From an uncultured Eubacteriales bacterium (GTDB lineage Bacteria; Bacillota; Clostridia; Oscillospirales; Oscillospiraceae), in NCBI GenBank assembly GCA_900317855.1, contig ONIG01000003.1, positions 1 to 64,000 of the forward strand: a stretch of DNA of 64,000 nt. The letters are read 5' to 3'. The notes below the pieces were generated by a model, which was not told the origin of the DNA, made no database searches, and saw only the letters and a program-made list of their open reading frames with translations. Numbering within the stretch: position 1 is the first letter of the stretch; each line of letters begins with the position of its first letter. The position numbers were made by a program, and so were the translations under genes. Below are positions 9,601 to 15,456 of this stretch, one piece after another.

Positions 9601-12063
9601 GACAGAGCCGGTGTCGACCCGGTGACGCGGGATGATCTGCTTGACCGGATCGCCGACTTCACAAAGACGCTCGGCGCGATCGAGACGGGCGACAAAAACG
9701 GTTTGATCCAGCTCATCCTCGATCAGGCCGAGCAGCGCAACACTAAGGTCAGCAAGCGGACGCTGAAAAATCTCGGGCTGATGAACTTTGAGTACCTGTA
9801 TGACGCGGCGCTCAATCAGATGGATCAGATCGCGCAGGACTATCTCAAACCGTCAATCGGTAAGCAGATCAGCACCTTCCAGACGATCTCGCACTTGCTC
9901 AACCTGCGCACCGGAAACCGCAACGTGGCGTCGAACCAAGTGTTCGATGTCATAGGCGGCACGATTCGAAACGATGTCGCGATGCTCCCGGATGCGATCC
10001 TCGGGACGATTTCCGGGCGGCGCGTAGTCGGGTTTCAGAAAAGCTGGGCGTCGAAAGCAAAGCGTAGCGGAGCGCGGGAAGGCTTGCGCCGGTCGTGGAT
10101 TGAGGCTTCTCTGGACATCGCGCCGGACGCCGCGAACAGCCGCGACAAATATGGCACGTCCCGTAGAACGTGGAAGATGACCGGAAATCGGGGCGCTCAG
10201 GTTATGTCCACGGTCGAAAAGGCAATGGGCTTTGAGCTGAACGTCACGGACGAATTCCACAAAGGGAGCGTTGTTGGAGAGACGCTCGAAAGCCTCGCCC
10301 GCGCGGTCGAGCGCGGGGATATCACGCAGGCCGAAGCGGAAGCGTGGGCGCGCGAGGAAGCGCTGTATCGTTCGTTCCAGGATGATACCTTCGTGGGCAG
10401 CATGCTGGGCAACATTAAAAACCTTTTCAACGCGGTCGGTGTCGGCAAAAGCGGGAAGAAGATGGGCAAACTTGATATCAAGGAATTCGGCCTCGGCGAC
10501 ATCGTGCAGAAATACACGCAGGTCCCCGGCGCGCTGATTACCCGGGCGATTGAATTCAGCCCCACCGGATATCTGAAAGCCATCTACAACACCGCACAGT
10601 TCGTCAAGGCATTCAAATCCGAGAAGGTAAAAGCGCAGGCTGCCGAAACGGCCGCCGCGCGCGCAGAAGCGAATCCGGATCGCGCTCGACAGGTGCGTCA
10701 GGCATTTCGTGCAAAAACGGAGGCCGAACAGGCGCGTGTCGAAACAAACCGGCTTCAGCGGAAGGCCGCACTGGCGTTCGGGCAGGCAACGACCGGCACT
10801 GGAATCATCGCCGCCTTTGCGATGCTTGCTGCGAAGGGATTGCTCAAACGCGCGGACGATGAAGACGACGCGGATGCAAAGGCGCTGAGGGCGTCGGAAG
10901 GAATCTCCGGCACGCAGCTCAACCTGAGTGCTCTCGACCGATGGATTAAGGGCGAGAGCCCGGACTGGAAAACCGGGGACGACCTCATGTCCGTTGAATT
11001 CCTTGAGCCGCTGAACGCGCTCATGACCATCGGCGCGCTGGTCGCGAAGGACAATGTCGACGCATCCTTCTGGGAGAAGGTCGGAAACTACGGGGGCGAT
11101 TCGATGGAAGCGCTGTACCAGTCGATTCTGGAGATCCCGACGATGCAGACCATTCAGACCGTGCAGTCGACCGTGCAGTACCACGATGAGGACGGAGCGT
11201 TGCCGCTGTGGGCGGAAATTCCGTTCGAGGTCGCGCGGGGGAGCGTCACGGGGTTCATCCCCTCACCCCTACGGCAAGCCGCACAGGCGAGCGATGAAGT
11301 GTATCGTGAGACGTATGGCGACAAGAACCTCTGGAACCAGACGAAATCGTCGGTGCAGAACTCGATGCCGGGCGCAAGAAACCAGCTCGACCCGAAGCTG
11401 GATAATTTCGGTCAGGCGAAGAAGCTGGAGAGCACGGCACGCAATGTGCTCAACGCCTTTGTGAATCCCGGCTCGCTGCGCACCTACCGGCAGTCGACCG
11501 TGTCCAAGGAGCTGGATCGCGTCTACGCGGCGACGGACGATGCGAACATCTACCCCGACCGGAACGCGCCGTACACGACGAGCTACACGAAAGACGGAAA
11601 GAAGAAGGACTTTGAACTGACCGCGGATGAGCGCCAGGCGTACCAGCGGTCGCGCGGGCAGACCACGTACCGGCTTATGCAGGACGTGATGAATGACCCC
11701 GTGTACAAGCACCTCTCGGCGGAAGATCGCGGAGAGGTGTTGACCCAGGTCAAGGGTTACTCGAACTACGTGGCGAAGAAGGAATTTCTTTCCGCGCGCG
11801 GGGAGAGCTACTCGGACGATAAGTACGAGAAGTACAGCGCCGCCTTGCAGACCGGCATGACCCTGTCGCAATATCTCACTGCGAAGGACGCAGTGGACGA
11901 GGCGGAGGGCGTGATCGACCCGAAGACCGGAAAGACAAAGAGCGGGACAAAGATGGCCGATGCTGTCGAGATCATCAACGGCCTCGACTTGACCCCGGAG
12001 CAGAAGGACTTCCTGTACTACAGCAAGTACCCGACCACTAAGAAGAAAGGCCCCTGGCGCTGA
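3610..12063 (+). CDS. Giant phage polyvalent protein (metallopeptidase, Zeta-like kinase, MuF-C-like domains)
   Basis: This 2817-residue protein starts at ATG 3610 after AAGGAG. Visible units in order are: an Ala/Gly-rich helical N-terminal region; a metallopeptidase-like segment with HELVH at residues 814-818; a Zeta-toxin-like kinase domain with P-loop GAPAAGKS at 1094-1101; an Arg/Gly-rich stretch around 1258-1370; a possible GNAT-like domain around 1390-1560; a MuF C-terminal-like domain around 1615-1777; and about 1000 residues of helical, virion-like sequence. The linker motif YS[VI]D recurs between domains. This is the architecture of polyvalent proteins injected with phage DNA to counter host defences or competitors. 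The Arg/Gly-rich part overlaps a second plausible gene at 7328-7711. Confidence 0.85.
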   Translation: MADTKRKNRFGSGNGGDISAAIRQNTEAQSRAALQNGTLPVWKGPSPSKSSTSTTAGKGNTLSGATAFQPKEKTTLGDVLSNPLYYAEKAVSAPLDALQSGLKDMFGGTKKQEERLSANQQMQEAAAPSKAKLAEGTIVKGADQAVSGITATLDWLIGNPLKSLGWESNPISEWNKYVQTNKEANEVYYAKNLANSSKAQKIVDEYGSATVAAIPQAIVAMMTAGSSLGAQGAGALTAGGTQLAGTEAAAAASAAMNSSKVAGAAKTVRDITTAMAKDKNYWASFAQVAGQGYQEAKADGASEWEANMFALANGIGNAAIEVGGGIQTLPVELQAGKKGLRAWITSAAEEGQEEVVQGVLERALQNLVYDKGNPIASVTDENAVLNPVTSAKEFAGGFVVGGVLGGGQMLASKAMTPSAERGKTAGVRSAVAGQSAIDQQINYSLVELGLNYAEGSKSRAIAEDMAAKLDAAEDMTKSGVTAKDYGRLLRTMQSEQSARPDLSHRTTARVVNEDGKVVTQMSSVAEAFRTQGDTAPVAVKKAQILERMMSGEQVSNKQLEQLGLRDKNTQAVLTQLTGVEVPQNATNSQLRQVFRAAAETAVEAKKAEQALGRSVAQAQVAVEKAAAENAARADEAAVSLMSDAQERIAKESAAGASSDTAAAAEADQGIMTRDGQYVSREDFRDYVENYFQQRGQTVTTEQVDALYDRMKQYNADNGPLIAEEKTAAETGAENAYSVDAETDAMPIREPGSATKEQQWTARYVQDTLKNLGVKDVVFDGAHLGSANAMIADGTIYLNESKLSTQGMIVWAVGHELVHPGAKTDTQLVDTILGAFNTMSKDGALSEAMQTQVDDLDALIAEKTGVYKRYLINERGMTQEQADAIVTEDYVREEIAADWMGEVFANQNTLERLAGIEPKLVTKALRALAKIRTRGETGILNGGKTLTDATRRVNGLEQRLKSALERAERSSRAPAPARPNPESIDTSGKTAYNMTAENATEAATQKAEASPQMRSVIDRLNAGEDVSREEIDRIPEVAEVRALPKMNTADIQTPERQKLRSEVLEQLYQRGSYSSETHDYTGEIAQERRADIVIGAPAAGKSSVLVDPLSEQHKSRVIDSDDAKKLLPEYDEGKGAGNVHRESSMIRDVLKQRAIARGENIVWPTVGDKLDKLLSSIQEFRDNGYSVYLHLNELSASKATGRALGRYLSTGRFVDPEVVLKVGDKPTQNYNYIRQQEGLIDGYSHYSNDVPRGEKPILYEAGDTGRSLEGDRGGGVRPDLHAGRTEPGVRETVRRTGEGQGSARNGEAAETGDAGAKRYSIDSADHRGREDAGRTDRAERRAGAELDEASARARGDGSGDLAVHDRELTEAVRRRATDRDVPDLGLRETADYEAFSKALDAARTANRNGAMVDPQSVEELTEHGAKTFLNEDGTAGVAVERDGNIVGVFKNPSNRTRKAAQDLLLNAIAEGGDHLDCYVLQPEVSQSNLGDIYAQLGFEPVAYLRFNREYADPSWDYDSFGEPDVVMWVHNGDSVGTVVERIGDYHYYTPEEIRETCKEFTDYDEAKAYQKEQLEKRKTAQASEDAGAVSVSGDLRYSVGDFSEQVDKALNGEWNQYNALYVGETSPLMEKLGLKQLPVLMTSKHLRDIVAEKRSGNTRYHGLTVDQVKSLGGVLSDPAMVLDSAQRNDAVVFVSDQTDADGLPIVAAIRPNGSGVYEMTRQPANFLLSMYGRENFDKFIESAARDGRILYVNKIKSQALLGDQGVQFATGLSNADSDGIVHQSSNAVNTETQKPPTKTGGERYSVDSDTRADLDHLFDSDDFQSFFNDFFAGYGAAGTGATANPAQRVSRVRSNTLEQSRRESAARMLGGERGKAIDRILTMDEKHLDEMSPEKYTYDVETEKQSMARAKERLAQDYDGTKAELEGGTWRSGEDLDAAMGVLASELAEARRTGNYDEAVEWAHLIQEQGTGAGQFIHAFAKYTRSPEGVLVRAAEILDRAGVDPVTRDDLLDRIADFTKTLGAIETGDKNGLIQLILDQAEQRNTKVSKRTLKNLGLMNFEYLYDAALNQMDQIAQDYLKPSIGKQISTFQTISHLLNLRTGNRNVASNQVFDVIGGTIRNDVAMLPDAILGTISGRRVVGFQKSWASKAKRSGAREGLRRSWIEASLDIAPDAANSRDKYGTSRRTWKMTGNRGAQVMSTVEKAMGFELNVTDEFHKGSVVGETLESLARAVERGDITQAEAEAWAREEALYRSFQDDTFVGSMLGNIKNLFNAVGVGKSGKKMGKLDIKEFGLGDIVQKYTQVPGALITRAIEFSPTGYLKAIYNTAQFVKAFKSEKVKAQAAETAAARAEANPDRARQVRQAFRAKTEAEQARVETNRLQRKAALAFGQATTGTGIIAAFAMLAAKGLLKRADDEDDADAKALRASEGISGTQLNLSALDRWIKGESPDWKTGDDLMSVEFLEPLNALMTIGALVAKDNVDASFWEKVGNYGGDSMEALYQSILEIPTMQTIQTVQSTVQYHDEDGALPLWAEIPFEVARGSVTGFIPSPLRQAAQASDEVYRETYGDKNLWNQTKSSVQNSMPGARNQLDPKLDNFGQAKKLESTARNVLNAFVNPGSLRTYRQSTVSKELDRVYAATDDANIYPDRNAPYTTSYTKDGKKKDFELTADERQAYQRSRGQTTYRLMQDVMNDPVYKHLSAEDRGEVLTQVKGYSNYVAKKEFLSARGESYSDDKYEKYSAALQTGMTLSQYLTAKDAVDEAEGVIDPKTGKTKSGTKMADAVEIINGLDLTPEQKDFLYYSKYPTTKKKGPWR
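7328..7711 (+). CDS. Candidate overlapping gene inside the polyvalent protein gene
   Basis: A 127-residue frame lies in the +1 frame relative to the host gene. It has its own AGGAGGG at 7313-7319, eight bases before ATG 7328, directly after the Zeta-like domain. The protein has ordinary composition (DLWKEIAEEGYDRTYTPEEL; later TLDELIAPNDALG and a C-terminal ATDQEIWQFMIEN) and third codon positions rich in G/C like real genes here. In the same stretch the giant frame is unusually Arg/Gly-rich, as expected for an out-of-frame reading. It could be a separate small protein, perhaps a toxin partner, or mark an ancestral fusion. No family is recognised. Confidence 0.5.
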   Translation: MDTRTTRMMSQEEKSQSSTKQETQGDLWKEIAEEGYDRTYTPEELSRAFGKPFEELVKGKDLPATAKQQKQETPEPNATASTAPIIEDGKTLDELIAPNDALGQSLMKHLRERGATDQEIWQFMIEN

Positions 12064-12070
12064 GAACGCA

Positions 12071-12112
12071 AACACCCGGTACGGCGATGAACCGTATCGG
12101 GTGTTTTTTTTT
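12071..12112 (+). terminator. Rho-independent terminator of the phage late operon
   Basis: A 14-base-pair stem (AACACCCGGTACGG at 12071-12084 with CCGTATCGGGTGTT at 12092-12105, one G-T style mismatch) and a 7-base loop are followed by a run of T to 12112. It begins eight bases after the stop of the giant gene. From here to 12259 there is no convincing gene. Confidence 0.92.
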
Positions 12113-12259
12113 GTTCAGTTCGGCCGAATGAGTTGGGCTATTTTGCGCTGTGATGTTGCAGCGGACGCTATATGTGGTGGCGTGATGTTGCACCTGTGTT
12201 GCACCTGCGAAGCAAGAAACCATTGATACGCCTAAGAAAATTGGATGTTTTTTATTAGC

Positions 12260-12304
12260 TTCGTAATCAGCAGGTCGTGTGTTCGAGTCACATCACTAGC
12301 TCCA
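12260..12304 (+). other. Probable prophage attachment site: 3' part of tRNA-Thr(CGT)
   Basis: The sequence contains an anticodon-loop-like TTCGTAA, a variable region, a T arm with the GTTCGAGTC core flanked by pairing bases, an acceptor strand CACTAGC and a terminal TCCA. This is the 3' half of a tRNA from the anticodon loop onward. The 5' anticodon stem, D arm and 5' acceptor strand are absent: the bases before 12260 do not pair as required. That is what remains when a phage integrates into a tRNA gene, with the intact tRNA expected at the other prophage end. Confidence 0.75.
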
Positions 12305-12308
12305 GAAG

Positions 12309-12341
12309 CGCCTTGTGGTCATTTGTCCACAAGGCGTTTTT
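12309..12341 (+). terminator. Rho-independent terminator after the tRNA fragment
   Basis: CGCCTTGTGG at 12309-12318 pairs with CCACAAGGCG at 12327-12336 across an 8-base loop and is followed by TTTTT. It was probably the host tRNA gene's terminator before prophage integration. Confidence 0.9.
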
Positions 12342-12353
12342 GATTTCAGCCGC

Positions 12354-12382
12354 TTGACGCGGCCGCGGGGGCACGGTATAAT
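12354..12382 (+). promoter_or_regulatory. Sigma-A-type promoter of the AraC gene
   Basis: TTGACG at 12354-12359 and TATAAT at 12377-12382 are separated by exactly 17 bases. They lie about 80 bases before the AraC start at 12465. Confidence 0.85.
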
Positions 12383-12393
12383 ATAGTCATAGA

Positions 12394-12438
12394 GCCGTCC
12401 GGGACGGCATTTTTGTTTTCCTATAATTAGATGAATCT
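12394..12438 (+). promoter_or_regulatory. Leader hairpin and palindrome before the AraC gene
   Basis: A six-pair hairpin (GCCGTC/GACGGC, 12394-12408) followed by ATTTTTG could be a weak attenuator in the leader. A second short palindrome, TTAGAT-GA-ATCTAA at about 12426-12439, is a possible operator for autoregulation. Function of both is inferred. Confidence 0.4.
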
Positions 12439-12464
12439 AACTGCTGAACGGGAGGTGCTGCGCA

Positions 12465-13451
12465 ATGGCCACAGCGAAACGAAATGAGATCTCGGCGTAT
12501 GCACAGGCGACCGTGCTGCATCAGGACAGCGCGCACACGGTCTATCGCCTCCATGGTGCCGATGGGGAAGTGGTGCAGACGGTCTATCCGGTTTTCCCGG
12601 GTATTGAGATCGTGTATCACGACGTCCACGCCACGGTCTGCGCCATGCAGCGCGCGCAGGCGCCCGGCTGCCTTGAGATCCACCATTGCCGCGAGGGGCG
12701 CATTGCCTACCCATATGGCGACGCCTGCTTCTTTCTCGCGCCGGGAGATCTGGCGATCGTGCAGCGTTCGGCGGGGGCGACTCCGGCGCGTTTTCCGACC
12801 GGGCATTACCACGGCATCACGGTATCGATCGACCCGGCGCGCGCACCGGACTGTCTGTCGTGCTTTCTCGAAGATGTTGAGGTGCGGCCGAGCGCGCTCA
12901 TCGAAAAATTCTGCGCGGACGCTGCCTGCTTTGTCACGCGTTCGTCGCAGGGCGTGGCGCACATTTTCTCCGAGCTCTACTCTGTGCCGGAGACGATCCG
13001 CAAGGGCTATTTTAAGGTCAAAATTCTGGAGCTGCTGCTGTTTTTGAGCGCATTCCCCGTGCAGGCGGCCCAGCCGCAGCATAGCTACCCGCAGGCGCAG
13101 GTGCAGCTTGCCGAGCAGATCGGCGCGTATCTGCTGGCGAACACAGAGCGGCGGCTGACGGTCGCGGAGCTTTCCCAGCGCTTCGGCGCCTCAGCCACGC
13201 TCATCAACAGCAGCTTTCGCGGTGTGTATGGTATGTCACCGGCGGCATTTCTGCGCGCACAGAAAATGCACAGTGCCGCTCAGCTCCTGCGGCAGACTGA
13301 CCGCACGGTGCTGGATATTGCCGGCCAGTTTGGGTATGATAACGGCAGTAAGTTCGCCAAAGCGTTCCGGGATGTCATCGGTGTCTCGCCCAACGCCTAC
13401 CGCAGCGGCATCGACTGCGACAGCTGTGCGCCGGAGGCGCCGGCAGTTTGA
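12465..13451 (+). CDS. AraC-family transcriptional regulator
   Basis: This 328-residue protein has an N-terminal sensor region of about 200 residues without a clear cupin motif and a C-terminal AraC-type double helix-turn-helix (about residues 220-315) with the typical second-helix segment TVLDIAGQFGYDNGSKFAKAFRDVIGVSP-like arrangement. It starts at ATG 12465 behind GGGAGGTG and has its own promoter. The downstream DUF3793 and flavodoxin genes are the likely targets: such AraC-flavodoxin neighbourhoods in clostridia are commonly linked to iron or haem supply. The ligand cannot be read from the sequence. Confidence 0.88.
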   Translation: MATAKRNEISAYAQATVLHQDSAHTVYRLHGADGEVVQTVYPVFPGIEIVYHDVHATVCAMQRAQAPGCLEIHHCREGRIAYPYGDACFFLAPGDLAIVQRSAGATPARFPTGHYHGITVSIDPARAPDCLSCFLEDVEVRPSALIEKFCADAACFVTRSSQGVAHIFSELYSVPETIRKGYFKVKILELLLFLSAFPVQAAQPQHSYPQAQVQLAEQIGAYLLANTERRLTVAELSQRFGASATLINSSFRGVYGMSPAAFLRAQKMHSAAQLLRQTDRTVLDIAGQFGYDNGSKFAKAFRDVIGVSPNAYRSGIDCDSCAPEAPAV

Positions 13452-13655
13452 CGGCGGGACGGATATCTTTTTCATTTTGGAGCCATGTTCCGATGATTTG
13501 GAGCGGATGCCGGGGGTATCATGCAGTATCATAACACCAGAAAGCAACGAAACGCGCAGCTTTTCACACATGAGTTAGACCGATTTAACCAGCAACCGCG
13601 CAGCATTGCTCACTGCGCGAAAACCGGTAAACCACCACAGACAAGGAGGCAAGCC

Positions 13656-14249
13656 ATGTCGGAGGAAAACGTCGTACGGCTCTGTGCGCCGACACTGGCC
13701 GGGATCAAGACCGGCAGCCTGTTCCCCTGTCCGTTTGAAAGCCGGGAGACTTTGCTCATGGAGATCCGCCAGTATAACCAGGTGCTGGTTCCCAAAGGAC
13801 TCTGCCTCCTCCCGCTGCGATTCACGGACAAGAGCGCGCTGCTGTATCTGTACCGCCCACGCGATCTGGAGCGGGATCTGCAGGACCGGTTGGCAGCAGA
13901 GATTCTGCGGCACGCAGGTTATGTCTGCGGCAGCAGCGAGCAGTGCCTGATGAAGCTCATCGAGCGGCTGCGCGCGTACGACGAATTCCCCCATGAGATC
14001 GGCCTGTTTTTGAGCTACCCGCCGGAAGACGTCAAAGGGTTTATCGAGCACCATGCGGCTGATTTTAAGTATGCCGGCCTCTGGAAGGTATACGGTGATG
14101 AGCAGCAGGCGCGTGCCCTCTTCGCAAAGTACCAGCGGTGTACGGAAATTTATTGCCAACGTCTGCACGCAGGCTCGAGCATTGCGCAGCTCGCCGTAAA
14201 TGTGCAGCAACCAAATACAGCGAATAATGAAAGGATGTTACCATCATGA
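13656..14249 (+). CDS. DUF3793 family protein
   Basis: The protein of about 197 residues starts at ATG 13656 after AAGGAGGCAAGCC; a longer frame from 13521 lacks a ribosome binding site. The opening segment with LCAPTLAGIKTGSLF, followed by KGLCLLPLR, YRP-type motifs and the C-terminal LF-LSYPPEDVKGFI region, matches the DUF3793 family seen in clostridia beside flavodoxins. The function is unknown; the family co-occurs with iron and haem genes. It overlaps the flavodoxin start by ATGA (14246-14249), so the two are translationally coupled. Confidence 0.8.
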   Translation: MSEENVVRLCAPTLAGIKTGSLFPCPFESRETLLMEIRQYNQVLVPKGLCLLPLRFTDKSALLYLYRPRDLERDLQDRLAAEILRHAGYVCGSSEQCLMKLIERLRAYDEFPHEIGLFLSYPPEDVKGFIEHHAADFKYAGLWKVYGDEQQARALFAKYQRCTEIYCQRLHAGSSIAQLAVNVQQPNTANNERMLPS

Positions 14250-14671
14250 AAAAAGCAGCAGTCATCTATTGGAGCGGTACCGGCAACACCGAGGCCATGG
14301 CCAACGCCGTCCTCGAGGGCATGAAAAGTGCCGGCGCGGACGCGGTGCTCCTGACAGCCTCCGATGTGGATGCTTCCGCCGTCGGCGGATATGACGCCGT
14401 GGCGCTCGGCTGCCCGGCCATGGGCTCCGAAGTTCTGGAGGACATGGAGTTCGAGCCGATGTTCGACGGCTGCAAGTCCAGCCTGAAAGGCAAACGTGTC
14501 GCCCTGTTCGGTTCCTACGGCTGGGGCGGCGGCGAGTGGATGCAAAATTGGGAGCGCGACTGCCGCGGCTCCGGTATTCAGCTCGCGTGCGACAGCGTGA
14601 TCTGCAACGAAGCGCCTGATGACGCGGCCCTTGCGGCCTGCCAGGCGCTCGGCAAGGCGCTCGTCGACTGA
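14246..14671 (+). CDS. Flavodoxin
   Basis: This 141-residue protein has the flavodoxin FMN phosphate loop SGTGNTEAMA at residues 10-19 and the later loops CPAMGSE and FGSYGWGGGEW that bind the isoalloxazine ring. Length is normal for a short-chain flavodoxin. It would carry electrons in the cytoplasm in place of ferredoxin, typically under iron limitation. It is coupled to the DUF3793 gene by a 4-base overlap and followed by a strong terminator at 14821. Confidence 0.92.
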   Translation: MKKAAVIYWSGTGNTEAMANAVLEGMKSAGADAVLLTASDVDASAVGGYDAVALGCPAMGSEVLEDMEFEPMFDGCKSSLKGKRVALFGSYGWGGGEWMQNWERDCRGSGIQLACDSVICNEAPDDAALAACQALGKALVD

Positions 14672-14820
14672 ATTTTCTGATCGTACCCGGATACCTCCGG
14701 TTACCGATACCAACAACAGGCATCAAGCCAAATCACCTCACCTCTCTTCTCTTCCCCCATTCCCTGCAGCGGTGTGACACCACGCACTTTGCCTGTGCGT
14801 GACCGCTGACCCAACAAAGA

Positions 14821-14857
14821 ATCGTCCGCCGGATTCCCCTCCGGGCGGACGATTTTT
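14821..14857 (+). terminator. Rho-independent terminator of the flavodoxin operon
   Basis: ATCGTCCGCC at 14821-14830 pairs with GGCGGACGAT at 14844-14853, followed by TTTTTT. The rest of the 14672-14930 gap shows no gene. Confidence 0.85.
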
Positions 14858-14930
14858 TGCTGTCTGCGCTTGACCGTGACGCGCAGACGCGGGCTGTTTT
14901 CTTGTGATGGGCGGTAAGTGTTCGCCCCTT

Positions 14931-15437
14931 TCAGCAGCAATCGGCTCCGGAAATGCCCAGCACAGAGGCGGCAATCCGCTTGCCGCTCGCGGTTTTCATG
15001 GTCGTGTCCAGAAAATGCACGATGCTCTGCTTGCTGTAACCGCTTTCGGAGGCGTTTGCAATGTAGTCCGCCTCGATGAGGATCTGATAGTCCATACCGT
15101 GAATGTTCTGCAGTGTGTGGTGATGGCCGACAAGGTAAGCCACACGCGCGATCTGCGTCTCCGTCATACCGGTGCCGGCGAGAAATGTGCGCACCATCGC
15201 GGCGCCCTCCTGCTCCTGATGTTTCCCGTTGGTGTTGCCGTATTTTTCGCGGCAGAGCGGGCAGGCAATGTCGTGCGTGATGGCGGCGACTTCCAGAATG
15301 TACTGCGCCTCCGGGTCCAGCCCTTCCAGTTCGCCAATCGTTCTGGCGTAGGACCAGACGCGCAGGAAGTGGTCAATATCGTGGATGTTGCCCATGGACG
15401 CGGCGATCATCTTGTTCAAAATCTGTGCAATGGTCAT
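14931..15437 (-). CDS. HD-domain phosphohydrolase
   Basis: This 168-residue protein carries HD-family metal ligands: an early DIDHFLRV segment, the HD pair in AAITHDIACP, a HH pair in YLVGHHHTLQ and a late Asp in EADYIANA. HD proteins of this size hydrolyse nucleotides or other phosphomonoesters in the cytoplasm; the substrate is not evident. A ribosome binding site GGAGG lies six bases before the ATG. It starts 19 bases after the recG stop and is probably the last gene of the apbE-mpg-recG operon. Confidence 0.85.
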   Translation of the reverse strand: MTIAQILNKMIAASMGNIHDIDHFLRVWSYARTIGELEGLDPEAQYILEVAAITHDIACPLCREKYGNTNGKHQEQEGAAMVRTFLAGTGMTETQIARVAYLVGHHHTLQNIHGMDYQILIEADYIANASESGYSKQSIVHFLDTTMKTASGKRIAASVLGISGADCC

Positions 15438-15456
15438 GGGATGCCTCCGCTGGTCG

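Larger units (their letters stand above)
1..12304. mobile_element. Right end of an integrated prophage
   Basis: Endolysin, holin, a small membrane protein, a virion-associated protein and a giant polyvalent protein follow one another on the plus strand with overlaps or short gaps, which is a late phage gene order. The block ends in a strong terminator and then a tRNA 3' fragment at 12260-12304 that is a plausible attachment site. No integrase or repressor is present, so the rest of the element must lie left of the window. The exact left boundary is not visible. The giant internal protein would fit a podovirus-like or similar ejection system, but this is inference. Confidence 0.8.

Noticed and set aside
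13521..13655. N-terminal extension of the DUF3793 protein
   Set aside because: The first 45 codons lack a ribosome binding site and homology, while AAGGAGG precedes the ATG at 13656.
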